From Spisula solida (Eukaryota > Mollusca > Bivalvia > Venerida > Mactridae): 64,000 nucleotides of DNA. The translations under genes were made by a program, and so were the position numbers. The first letter of the stretch is position 1; the number at the start of each line of letters is the position of its first letter. Positions 23,078 through 33,989 of this stretch are shown here, in pieces. The notes beneath the pieces were generated by a model. It saw only the letters and a list, made by a program, of their open reading frames with translations, was not told the origin of the DNA and searched no databases. The stretch is taken from NCBI GenBank assembly GCA_947247005.1, contig OX365945.1, positions 37,688,551 to 37,752,550 on the forward strand, written 5' to 3'.

Positions 23078-24914
23078 CTCTTGTTTATGCGATGTATTTA
23101 CGATGTAAAACAACCAATTTAATAGAATTTGTCTTTTTTATATATATACTGACAACTCTACTTTGATCACGTTTCCTCGAAAAATGTTAAGTACAGTGTT
23201 TTATTTTTGTATACGGCAGCCATAAGTCGAGGCCAATTTTATTAGACGTTTTTTATCGACCTATGGCTGCGTAGATATCGAAAAAAAAATTTTTTAGCTG
23301 TTGTATTAAAAAAAAAAGTGAGTCGCGGCTATTTTCACCAGTCAGTCGCTTAAGGGCAAACAAACACTTTTTAAGGATGGCCCTACACTAACTCCGACCC
23401 CACAAACCCTCAACAAAAAGTGCAATACAAATCAATGTACTAAAATTCCAACTAGTATTGTTGCACCAGGATATGACACATCACTGATCATAATTATTTG
23501 GACAATAATACTATTTTCCCCACACAGACAATTAATCACATAATCTAACATACATGATTGTATGGTAAACATTTCATAAGTTTAAAACCACTCCATGACT
23601 CTAGAGGCAATAATAGTTTCCCTTTTTTATGACTTAAGAGACGAAAATATTGTCCTTGTTTTTTATGACTCCAGAGACGAAAATATTGTCCTTGTTTATA
23701 TAAGTGCGCATTTTATTTTAAAGAATGTAATTACTCGAATTTGAAAGGTGGACTTGTTGCCATCAATGAATAAATAAGGCAACATTATTTTTAAATCAAC
23801 ATCTGTTTATGAAGGAAATGTAACGTAATCATTTCACAGAAAATACACGTCCCGTTCTGTGACAAATAGATTTAGTATAGATGTTTCGTGGGCATCGGTG
23901 ACATAACTTTTATTTGATAATCATCATGATATCAGTCTACGGCCGTAGTTTGTTTTTTGCCCAACAAACTTTTTAATAAAATCACGGATGTACACTAGAA
24001 TCGTATTCTTTGATAAAATTGTTATTCTTTTAAAGGTGGAGTCTTTCAACATTTATGTTTTTAATTACTTGAATGATAAATCATTTTATATTTCTGTCAC
24101 AGGACTCGACACACAGATATTAGTTAAAATATGTTGACCTAGATATTTTGTGTATTGAGCAATGCATTCACGCGAGTGTCACGATTCATGTACCGGAGTG
24201 TTTACAGCAATGTATTCTAGATCTGTTTATTAGAATGGAATATATCTAATTATTACAGAAACGTAAGAGTCCAAAAGTTTACTGGATTTAATTAACAATG
24301 GCTGTAGATCTACAATATTCTTGTTGTCTATGAGGATAATGCTGCTCGGTGATAAGCTAAAAAGTGACTCGATCGTCGTATCTTCAGTTAATATTTATGT
24401 TCCTTTTGAAACAACAGCCGAGTATTAACATTATTAATAAAGAAACAGTATGCGAATATCGTTGAGTGTCCGCCACGACTCTTGTGATAATCCATCCAAT
24501 CCGCATTGCCTTTAGATTTCATTTAGAATCTTAGGTTCTATTCAGAATTTACGCTTTAAATATTTTGTATTGCTCGTTTGCATTACATACTTATAGATTC
24601 TATAATTAATATTTATTGTCTTATCCCAAATGATATATTGAACTCTACCACACATGCGCAATGTCGAGACTACACGTTAGAGTAATCAACATGCTGAGAT
24701 TATGTGGTGACGTCATTTCTCTGTTTACGACATTACGTCATCAATGCCGCATTTCGACCCAAAGTCTCATGGCGCGTCACATATATGTTCTCATTTGGCG
24801 AAGAAATGACCGTTTGAATGAGATGCAGTGTTATTCTCGTTCAGACCCAAGTCAGATCCTTTGGTATGAAAAATAAATATAGTCGAAGGCAATCTTATTT
24901 TTTGAAAACAGTTT
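23078..24914. other. Non-coding intronic DNA
   Basis: No gene or element boundaries are recognised apart from a hairpin at 23216-23271 and a short direct repeat of TATGACT-AGAGACGAAAATATTGTCC near 23625-23695. Confidence 0.4.
23216..23271. repeat. Hairpin-forming inverted repeat
   Basis: GCAGCCATAAGTCGA and TCGACCTATGGCTGC flank about 26 bases. It may be the remnant of a small palindromic element. Confidence 0.6.
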
Positions 24915-24917
24915 TTG

Positions 24918-25910
24918 TGTCGCCCAAAAAGGCGACATATAGGTGTTACTTTGGTGTCTGTGGCTGCGACGTCACAAATTGCTTGTCCGGAGCATAACTT
25001 TGTCACCTTAAGTTCAAATGACTCAAGATTTGGTATGCATGTTTCTTGCAATAAGCCGAGGTGCAGTGCGCAAAGTTCATAACTCTACCTTTCATCGTTT
25101 TTGAATTATTTCCCTTTGATTGACTTTATTAGAGCATTTCTTGTCCGGAGCATTACTTTGTCACCTTAAGTTCAAATGACTAAAGATTTGGTATGCATGT
25201 TTCTTGCAATAAGCCGAAGTGCAGTGCACAAGAACCATAACTCTACCATGCATAGTTTTTTAATTATCTCCCTTTGATTGATTAAATGAGAGCATTTCTT
25301 GTCCGGAGCATAACTTTGTCACCCAGAGTTCAAATGATTCAAGATTTTGTATGCATGTTTCTTGCAATAAGCCGAAGTGCAGTGCGCAAGAACCATAACT
25401 CTGCCTTGCATCGTTTTTGAATTATTTCCCTTAGATTGATTTAATAAGAGCATTTCTTGTCCGGAGGATAACTTTGTCACCATTAAGTAGAATGACTTGA
25501 AACTTGGTATGCATGTTTCTTACCAAAAGTCCAAGTGCAGTACACAAGAACCGTAACTCTACCTTGTGCCATTTTTGAATTATTTCCCTTTGATTGATTT
25601 TATAAGCATTTCTTGGCCGTGGCATAACTTTGTCACCATAAGTATGAATAACTCCAAAATTTGTATGCATGTTTCTTGTTGTGACATGAAGTGCAGTGCG
25701 CAAGAATCATAACTCTAGCTTGTGTAGTGTTTGAATGATTCCCTTTTGATTGATTTTATCAGGACATTTTTTTGTCCAGAGCATCACTTTGTCGTTTTTA
25801 GTTCAGATGACTAGAGAACTCTTGTGAGTTGGATATGTAGCCCAATACTGGATAGTTTTCCATGACAAATGTGCATGTCATCAGGCAACACATGCAACTC
25901 GCGGAGCTTT
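24918..25910. mobile_element. TGTCGCC-hairpin modular repeat with ~167-bp units
   Basis: Opens with the hairpin TGTCGCC-CAAAAA-GGCGACA (24918-24937). It then has about five units containing TTGTCCGGAGCATAACTTTG, TGGTATGCATGTTTCTTGCA, AAGTGCAGTGCGCAAGAA and ATTATTTCCCTTTGATTGA. The units diverge to the right; the right end, near an ATGCAACTCGCGGAGCTTTT segment, is approximate. Confidence 0.7.
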
Positions 25911-26074
25911 TATTAATCATTGTAGGTTTATGTGTCGAACCCCTTTGACTATTATTATGTTATTGTTCTTACACAATACATATTCTGTGATATTTAACAA
26001 TACGACTCTATCATTTCTACAAATATATCAGTGGTACCTATCATCGGTTCCACACCGAATATAATGTGTATACA

Positions 26075-28029
26075 TATGAGCCAGTCTCCAGGAAAACCTG
26101 CTATTTTGACAAAAAAATTGACTTTAAGATTTTCCAAAGTATTACAGAATGATGTTAAATAAGCAAATTGCAAAAGAAATTATGTTAATATCTTGAATTT
26201 TAAGGAAGTTACAGCTGTTTTGTAGAGTCCCTATTGGGAGCTTTTTGTGTGACGTCGCGAACGTCATTCAAACGTTATTCGATGTAACTGAATTAAGGAC
26301 GTTTGATAGAGTTATTATTTTTTTTAAATGATACCAAAAAATAGGCACAATTTTCGTTTAATATATACTGAAGCAATATATGAAATAAAAAAGGTATGTA
26401 GTGGTACTGTTTAAGGGGTCATGGGCCCTTTTGCAACATCACCAAAATGTCTGATATTTCGCAATGTATTCATTTTTGCATTAAAATCGATATTTTTTCT
26501 TGTTTAAATTATATCAATGGGTTCGTATGAACAAACACGTATTATTCAAACATTCCTATACACTTTTGGTATTGATAAGAAAATTCACAAATTTTTGACA
26601 AAAAAGAATTGTCAAAATATCCGAAAAATGACTGCTAAAAAATAAAAAAAATACACAAAATCGGCGTAGCTCAAAAACGACCTTGATGACTAATATATTT
26701 TTTATTGCTAATTTTGTTGATAAAAGTGTACTCAATCCAAACATTTAAGAAAAAAGATAGGTCACCGGACTACTTTTTGCGCTATGACGTCATATTTTCC
26801 CCCTAGATTATAAAAACCTTAGTGAAATTGCGTAAAAACGACGCAATATCTACGCGTAAAAAATATTCTAATACCAAAAGAGTACTCACATTTGAATATT
26901 ATGTACATGAAAGTATAGTAAATATAAACTTAGAAGAAATTGGCGTGTAACAAGAATTATTTTAGCTGCAGTTACGTCGTAATTGTTTCTCTTTGCAATG
27001 AAAATTGCGGTATAATGGCAGTAAAATGGCGCAAAAATGGCCAAATTAGTACATTTTGCATATATGTTTTTCTCATACATTTTCTACATTGTAATTTCTA
27101 GTCTTGTCATAATTTATTCTTGGCTAAGGATGTTGATTAAAGTGTACTTTATCTAAAAATTAAACGTAGGTTTTCACGCTACACTTTGTGCTATTATGAC
27201 TTAATTATCTCCCCTTTTTCCCAATTTGTCTGTGACGTCGCATTCCATATAGCAAGGGGGCACAAATGGGCCCTGAATCGCTCACTTGAATAATCTTCAC
27301 AATTTTAGTCAAGATATAATTAATTCATTCCCTATATATCAGTAAAGGGGGATCTGTGTAGTCCCAGGCAATACAAGCACTCATTATAAATTGGTACAGG
27401 TAACCCAAGTAATAATTTCTAATTTCACAAAAAAATGAATGAAAATGTAACCGCTATTTCACGCAGAGTGTGTTCATATTATTTGCTCGGTGAAATTATT
27501 TTTTACCCCAAAATATCCATATTTGTACTGACCCTAGGTGGTATCATGACAAACATTTTGCCCAATTGTCATGACGATCCAGTGCCAAACGCGGCCTCTA
27601 TTCTCGTTTAAGGTATATGCACAGAAATGATGCGCATAAACAACTGTATCAAACGTCCTTAAGTATTTCATTTTCAAAATAGTACCAAATTCTATAATTA
27701 GGTTTCACTTTTCAAAATATATATCAATATCGTAATTGTTTGCTTTCAGAGAGAGGCTACTTCTGTCTTAAACAACTAAATCTTTTCTCAATCGGAGTAC
27801 TTTTCTGAAATTGGTCACCATAGCAACGAAGTATGTGTTTTCGACATAATTCATAGGAAAATTTAAAGCTAAGGTATAGTACTATATGGGTCAATTACTT
27901 AAAATAGAATCAAAAGATATGTATTTTTCCTTATTTTAGAGCTTTATCAAAATCTTGTTACATATAGTAATTACATAATAGCTATAGCATTATAGCTTTA
28001 TAGCAGGTTTTCCTGGAGACTGGCTCATA
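26075..28029. mobile_element. 1,955-bp TIR element, TACA target duplication
   Basis: The terminal inverted repeat is 30 bp and begins TATGAGCCAGTCTCCAGG (26075-26104; the other copy ends at 28029). TACA lies directly outside both ends (26071-26074 and 28030-28033), so a 4-bp target duplication is likely. The body is AT-rich and non-coding. It contains two copies of a GTGTACT-AAGAAAAA-GATAGGTCACCG-like block (about 26725 and 27145) that also occurs inside the element at 29815. The superfamily is unknown. Confidence 0.8.
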
Positions 28030-28033
28030 TACA

Positions 28034-28812
28034 ATATGTATAATATGCATAATAATGACTTGCTTGACAAATATATATATTCTTATAATATTTTATAGAC
28101 TGTTGCATCGCAATTTATATATTAGTTAGAATAGTTAAAAGGGGCTTATCAAAGGGAACATGCAACATAAACTGGTTGAAGGATGGAGCTCTTTACAAAT
28201 GTATTCGTCAATTTGACCATTTTGTGTTCGTGACTTCATTCAAGAATGTTCAAGAATGTTTTTTTGCCACAAAGAATTGGTAATATCGTAGAATTTACTC
28301 CATTTAAATCTTACAACTGGACATAATTATTATTCATTTCAGATCTGATATAAAGCTGTGTGTTCTGCAAGAAAACTACTTATTTGACAGGAAAAAGGCA
28401 GCAAGTCCTTGTTGAGAGTCAATCAAATATACATGTTGTTTTTGGACAGGAACTTCACATTTACTGCCAAAAAAGACTATATTTATAGATAGTAATTCTT
28501 ATGCATACAAAATAAGTAATACAACATGTTACACAAATACAAAATTATCATCGGATTGGTTCTTGTGTAGTCATCTTGGTGATAAAGGGGCAGACACAAG
28601 TCCATAAACTGCAAAGCTATCTCAGTCTGCCGGAGGCTTGACAGAAGGTTTAGCCCACAGACATGTCTTTCAAACCAAGCTGTGGGGTGATGCAAGCAAC
28701 CTACTGAAGATGTGCAGTTTATTACCCAATTGAAGATATTAACAACAAAGATCCACAAGACATTCTGCTCATTTTCTACCAAGGAATGTTTACCTACATT
28801 GCTGATTGTCTT
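28034..28812. other. Non-coding intronic DNA
   Basis: No gene recognised. A minus-strand open frame of 99 codons at 28483-28782 has no recognisable motif. Confidence 0.4.
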
Positions 28813-28817
28813 ATTAT
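28813..28817. repeat. Left 5-bp target duplication ATTAT
   Basis: ATTAT abuts the CACTGTGGGG terminus and is matched by ATTAT at 32107-32111. Confidence 0.85.
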
Positions 28818-28841
28818 CACTGTGGGGAACCCACGTGACCA

Positions 28842-29300
28842 GATGCTAATGTTCGGAGCCAATTTTGTAAACAAACCGCCTCGATTCAGGTAACATTTTT
28901 GCTTGTAACTTTCTTAATAATTGATCGATCTGGATGAAATATAGATGAGCGCCGTCTCCTTCCAAAAGCAAATCATCGACGCTCTTACCTAAGTGACAAA
29001 ATTGTGTACTTTTTGTTATTTCGGCAACGGCGCATTTCGTAAACCGCAATATGCTATGCTACGGTTCGGAGCAATTCACTAAAACATGTTCTTAACAAAT
29101 TACAGCTTCATTAAAAGTTACAATTTAATAGCGATAATGTGGGTCGCAAAATTTAAGATCGACAAGCAAAATATTTCTGATAAATATGAGCAACAGACAA
29201 AATGAGACGACATAAACAAAAATGCTACAGTTCGGAGCTAAAATGAAAATGCTACAGTCCGGAGCTATTTTCAGAAAATACTACGGTTCGGAGCAAAGTT
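28842..29300. repeat. Subterminal repeats GCTACRGTTCGGAGC (left arm)
   Basis: Copies or near copies occur at about 28843 (GCTAATGTTCGGAGC), 29055, 29223, 29251 and 29278. The mirror set lies in the right arm at about 31600-31710, 31850 and 32065. Clustered subterminal motifs of this kind often serve as transposase-binding sites. Confidence 0.75.
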
Positions 29301-29984
29301 TCAAAGTATACCATATGTAGGAAAAGAAGCAGGGCTCTATGCAGTCTGACAAGTGTCACATGCTATATAGAGTATAATATGCTGTTATATCAAGGTATGG
29401 GAATGAATGAGAAGGAATATAACATGACAGCCGAACACATTTTAACAGAACCATGTACACACAACGACACATCTCAAAGCTTCGTAAACACGACCCGATG
29501 TTCATCCGAGAAAGTAACACAGCCTACATTCAATCTTAGTTTGAACTTGTGTCAGCCAATTAAACAAAATTAATAGAACAACAAAACCCTGCGTCAACTC
29601 GTGATCAATACAGCTGTAAGCAAAAAACTACGATTCGGACAAAACGTTTTCTAACATCTCTGATTCAGAGCCGACTGTTAAACCATCGTTTTGCACTAAA
29701 GTGCCCAGTGCCAGCACAGAGGGGTCCGATATGCATATACACCATGATGTAAGTGTAAGTTTCACACGTTAAAGTTTGTGAATCATGTTACATACATGTA
29801 TGCTCCACCAAAAATATACTGAGTGCATCTAGAAACGCAACACTGAGTCTACTAACAACTTTAACTTCAAGCAAAAAAAATCCTCATTTTTCAGAATGGT
29901 CGTTCTAAGTGAATATGCAAAATATCGATTAATGGTGGATTGATTACTTTCCCATGACGACCAACATGTTGTCTCGCAATGTCT

Positions 29985-30145
29985 GAAGCAGTTGTGAACC
30001 TGTTTCGGAAGATGTTCACGCGGGGTTACTGGTCCTGTCGGGCAGTTTTTAAACGTGGGTGACCTGAACAGGGACGGTCGCGAAAGGTGTCGGTGTGCTA
30101 GTAGCGTGACTCAAGACGCAACGTTGCCAAACCATGACAATTAAG
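29985..30145 (+). pseudogene. Tc1-like transposase N-terminal relic
   Basis: One + frame reads GDLNRDGRERCRCASSVTQDA, which fits the G-D-x-x-x-R-x-R-x-G-R-x-R linker and helix-turn-helix start of Tc1-like transposases (with a degraded GRPR motif). Upstream text is broken by stops and frameshifts. Only about 50 codons survive, and no catalytic DDE residues are present. The position close to the left inverted repeat supports the assignment. Confidence 0.45.
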
Positions 30146-31061
30146 GACATTCTCTATAGTTTTATTTCTTCCAAATTTTTTTAACTCACTTTATTTTATG
30201 GGAAATTTTATTCTGAAAACAATAAACTAAAGAAAAACAGGGGTTACCGATTTCGTTTTCTCAGAAAATGAGATTTTGCAACATCACTTTTCTATAAAGA
30301 TGACGAAAATCATGAATTTTCAAATATTTTTTTATAAAAATCACTATTTTTCATTAGATTTTTGTTTTAGTTCAGATGCACAAAAACATTTTTCAAACAT
30401 ATCTATGTACATTTTGAATCTTTAATAACATTCACAAATTTTTGACAACAAATCCTGAATTTTCAAATATTTTTTATTTTTTAATAAAAATCACAATTTT
30501 TTTCAATGGATATTTTTTAGTTCAGATGTACAAAAACATACATACTACTTAAATATACCTATGCACATTTTGAATCTTTAATAACATTCACACATTTTTG
30601 ACAACAAATGAATTTTCAAAATTTGCCCAAAATTAAAGCTCGAAAATTAAAAAAAGATAGAGAATTGACTAATTAAAAAAAATCTGGTCCAAGAATTTTT
30701 TTTATTTTTGCAAATGATGTTGATGAAAGTGTGATCCATCAGAATATTAAGAAAAAAACATAGGTCACCGTATTTCTTTTTGTGCTATTTAACCAGAAAG
30801 GTCGCCCTTTTCAAAGAAAACGGCATGAAAATTACGCAAAATAGTACTCTAGAGGCCAATAAAAAATCTGGTCCAAGAATGTTTTTATTTTTTCCAAATG
30901 ATGTTAATGAAAGTGTACTCTATTAGAATATTAAGAAAAACAGATAGGGCACCGTGCTTCTTTGTACAAACGTCCCATAGGTGTGAATATGCACATGTTT
31001 AGACAACCATGGCATTTTTATTCCGAAACACGTGACTCGTCTGTTGTGGTTTTCTTTCCAT

Positions 31062-31268
31062 TATAGTGCGCCCAAGATAATGTGATATTTACAAATACAA
31101 ATAGGTTTGGTCAACTGTTGCACAATTAGTTTTACAAATTACTAAAGTAAAACAGATAAGGTCAGTATTGTACTAAAACATCAGTGATAAATCGTACATA
31201 TCTGTAAAATCCACCTTTTGTGGAATGTACCACATTTCATCACCTTTCCTTATCCTAGGCGCACTATA
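31062..31268. mobile_element. 207-bp MITE with TATAGTGCGCC ends
   Basis: TATAGTGCGCC (31062-31072) and GGCGCACTATA (31258-31268) are exact inverted termini. The body has GATAATGTGATATTTACAAA and AACAGATAAGGTCAGTATTG. A second copy in the opposite orientation is split at about 33990-34078 and 34716-34854. Confidence 0.8.
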
Positions 31269-32316
31269 ACAACTTTACAAATGATTAGACGCCTCTGGAA
31301 AACGGAATTTACAATAAAAGGAAAAAAATATCGAGGATAAAAATGTTGCGTTTCTAGATGTACTGAGTATAGTTCAAACTCCAAGAAACGCGTTGTTTTT
31401 GTGCCTCTAAATTTGTCACCACATGACAAAATGGTGCGGAAGATGCCTACACGAATACATTTTATAAGGGGTGTCCGGCATCGACATGTGTGTGTTATTA
31501 TTTTTGTGTTCCGCGAAACTGTTAAAAAATTGAATGTTCATACTTGGTCGAAGATCTTAATAGTGTTGATATTCAAAAAGGCATATAGCACATAGTCTTA
31601 GCTCCGAGCCGTAGCATTTTCTGAAAATAGCTCCGAACCGTAGCATTTTATGAAAATAGCTCCGGACTGTAGCATTTTCATTTTAGCTCCGAACTGTAGC
31701 ATTTTTGTTTATGTCGTCTCATTTTGTCTGTTGCTCATATTTATCAGAAATATTTTGCTTGTCGATCTTAAATTTTGCGACCCACATTATCGCTATTAAA
31801 TTGTAATTTTTAATGAAGCTGTAATTTGTTAAGGACATGTTTTAGTGAATTGCTCCGAACCGTAGCATAACATATTGCGGTTTACGAAATGCGCCGTTGC
31901 CGAAATAACAAAAAGTACACAATTTTGTCACTTAGGTAAGAGCGTCGATGATTTGCTTTTGAAAGGAGACGGCGCTCGTCTATATTTCATCCAGATCGAT
32001 CAATTATTAAGAAAGTTACAAGCAAAAATGTTACCTGAATCGAGGCGGTTTGTTTACAAAATTGGCTCCGAACATTAGCATCTGGTCACGTGGGTTCCCC
32101 ACAGTGATTATGTTAGATTGATACCAATATTTAAAGTTAGCATAAATTGGCCTAGCTATAGTGCAAAAAAGGTTCTTGGCACTTTTACTTATATGCCTTG
32201 GTGTGCAGTAACACTAGGTACTCGGTGGATTTGCGTTAACTGTTTGGTGTATCGTATTAATAAGTTCAATGCTTCAGTTAAATGTTGCAGCAACTCTCAA
32301 CACAACTATCTTTGTA

Positions 32317-33190
32317 TGCCCCCGCCATGAAATGGCGGAAGGTCATATAGTGTTCACCCTGTCCGTGGGTGTGGGTGGGTCTGTGTGTATGTTCACAAAT
32401 TGTGAAATTGTGTCTGCTCTATAACTTTGTCATTTCTTATTGGATATTTATAATATTTGCTATAAATGTTCACCACATTAAGATGATGTGCCATGCACAA
32501 GACCCAGATTGCTAGCTCAAATATCAAGGTCACACTTAGAGGTCAAAGGTTAAAAGGCTCAAATAGGCATGTGATTCGTGTCCGCTCTGTAACTTTGTAA
32601 TTTTTTATTGGATATTTATAATATTTGGTACAAATGGTCACCACATCAAGATGATGTGTCATGCGCAAGACCCAGGTTGCTAGCTCAAAGGTCAAGGTCA
32701 CACTTAGAGATCAAAGGTGTCAAGGCTCAAATAGGCATGTGATTCGTGTACGCTCTGTAACTTTGTCATTTCTTATTAGATATTTATAATTGGTACAAAT
32801 GTTCACCACATTAAGACGATGCATCATGCGCAAGACCCAGGTCCCTAGCTCAAAGTTCAAAGTCACACTTAGGGGTCAAAGGTTAAAAGGCTCAAATAGG
32901 CATGTGATTCGTGTCCGCTCTGTTACTATGTCATTTCTTATTGGATATTTATAATACTTGGCACAAATGTTCACCTTATCAAGATGATGTGTCATGCGCA
33001 AGACCCAGATCCCTAGCTCAAAGGTCAAGGTCATATTTAGATATTAAAAGTTAAAAGGCACAAGTATACAAATCTTGTCTGCTTTGTTACATTGTTATTT
33101 CGTTCTGGATTTTAAAATTACTTGGTAACACTGAGATCCCTAACTAAAATGTCAAGGTCACACTTACAGACATAGCTCTTGTCTTCAGGT
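32317..33190. mobile_element. TGCCCCCGCC modular repeat with ~160-bp units
   Basis: Begins TATGCCCCCGCCATGAAATG with a hairpin (GCCAT...ATGGC), then a GTCCGTGGGTGTGGGTG run. About five units follow with TCTTATTGGATATTTATAAT, CACCACATTAAGATGATGTG, AGACCCAGGTTGCTAGCTCA and CAAAGGTCAAGGTCACACTT. The right end fades near 33190. It is non-coding. Confidence 0.7.
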
Positions 33191-33656
33191 CATTGTCACA
33201 TTTAGGCAATTACAAACTTTATTTCAAATTATTCCATTTGCATAACTTTATGCTTAGGTGTCTGATAACAGCTTTTAGCCTGGGCATTTCTAGTTTCCTA
33301 GAGAATTCCTGTGGTTCGTATCAGACAACGCAGACCATAGTATTCGTACATTTGATGGTCTTGAAAAATTCCATGGGATGGAAATTATACATAGGGCAAA
33401 TATTCAATTGAGTGAACTGTCAGATATTGGTTTTTCACACCCTGCCAATCACATTTTTAGGATCAAGATTCCAAAAGTTATCTTCAAATATTATGACCAG
33501 TACATCATGTAGTACCCGACAAAACTATTTAACTTTGTTCAGAATAGTTGCAAAGCTAAGTGCGACAATAAATGATTATCGTGTCTGAAACACGGTCTAG
33601 ACTGTCCGTTTGGATACGGAGGCTGCCGTGGAGTATTTGTTAATGTCCACATGTGG
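33191..33656. other. Non-coding intronic DNA
   Basis: No gene recognised between the modular repeat and the SINE. Confidence 0.35.
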
Positions 33657-33935
33657 GCCTCCGTAGCTCAATGGTTTATATAATTATATAGTGCGCTTTC
33701 TGTCTAATTTGGAACCCAGGTTCAAATCCGGGTGAAGGTTCAAATATATATGCCTGCCATATTTCAACAGATAGCTGTTTGGCAAATATGACTATGCTCG
33801 GCATTTAAGTAAGTAAGTATTGTACTTAGTTCTTGTGTACACACCGTCCAATAATCCCTAATGTAGTCTGTCCTTGGAGAGGGGGTTGATGTTTCTCATT
33901 TTATGTGTATTAGTCTGAATAAACTTGATTGATAA
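33657..33935 (+). mobile_element. tRNA-derived SINE
   Basis: The head resembles a tRNA: a GCCTCCG acceptor-like start, A box TAGCTCAATGG (33664-33674) and B box GGTTCAAATCC (33719-33729), 44 bp apart. The acceptor pairing with TGAAGGT is imperfect. The D-loop is expanded by TATATAATTATATA, and the anticodon arm is not canonical, so it is not a working tRNA gene. A roughly 200-bp tRNA-unrelated body follows, ending AATAAACTTGATTGATAA. It is a Pol III SINE by promoter boxes; the family is not identified. Confidence 0.65.
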
Positions 33936-33989
33936 TCTGCACCTGTTGTGGGATTCGAACATACACTGAAAGTCTCAACGATTGAACCA

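Larger units (their letters stand above)
29815..31371. mobile_element. Nested Tc1-like TIR element
   Basis: The left end TATACTGAGTGCATCTAGAA and the right end (31347-31371, inverted) agree over about 27 bp with two mismatches. Inside, near the left end, is a relic resembling a Tc1 transposase DNA-binding region. It sits wholly within the CACTGTG element and itself contains the MITE at 31062. Its body shares AT-rich blocks with the element at 26075. Confidence 0.7.
28818..32106. mobile_element. 3,289-bp Transib/RAG-like non-autonomous element
   Basis: The termini are CACTGTGGGGAACCCACGTG and its reverse complement, and the outer 43 bp are perfectly inverted. The inverted repeats run about 480-500 bp (28818-29310 and about 31605-32106). 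A 5-bp ATTAT duplication flanks both ends. CAC-first termini with a 5-bp duplication are the signature of Transib and RAG-like transposons, and the heptamer CACTGTG is the reverse complement of the V(D)J signal heptamer CACAGTG. No RAG1/Transib core was found, and no clear A-rich nonamer is visible. A CACTA-type origin is the main alternative. A Tc1-like element is nested inside. Confidence 0.75.

Noticed and set aside
28818..32106. Hidden RAG1/Transib core ORF
   Set aside because: No frame longer than about 70 codons with matching motifs was found; the interior is filled by a nested Tc1-like element.
33657..33740. Functional tRNA gene
   Set aside because: The D-loop is expanded, the anticodon stem does not fold canonically and a SINE body follows.
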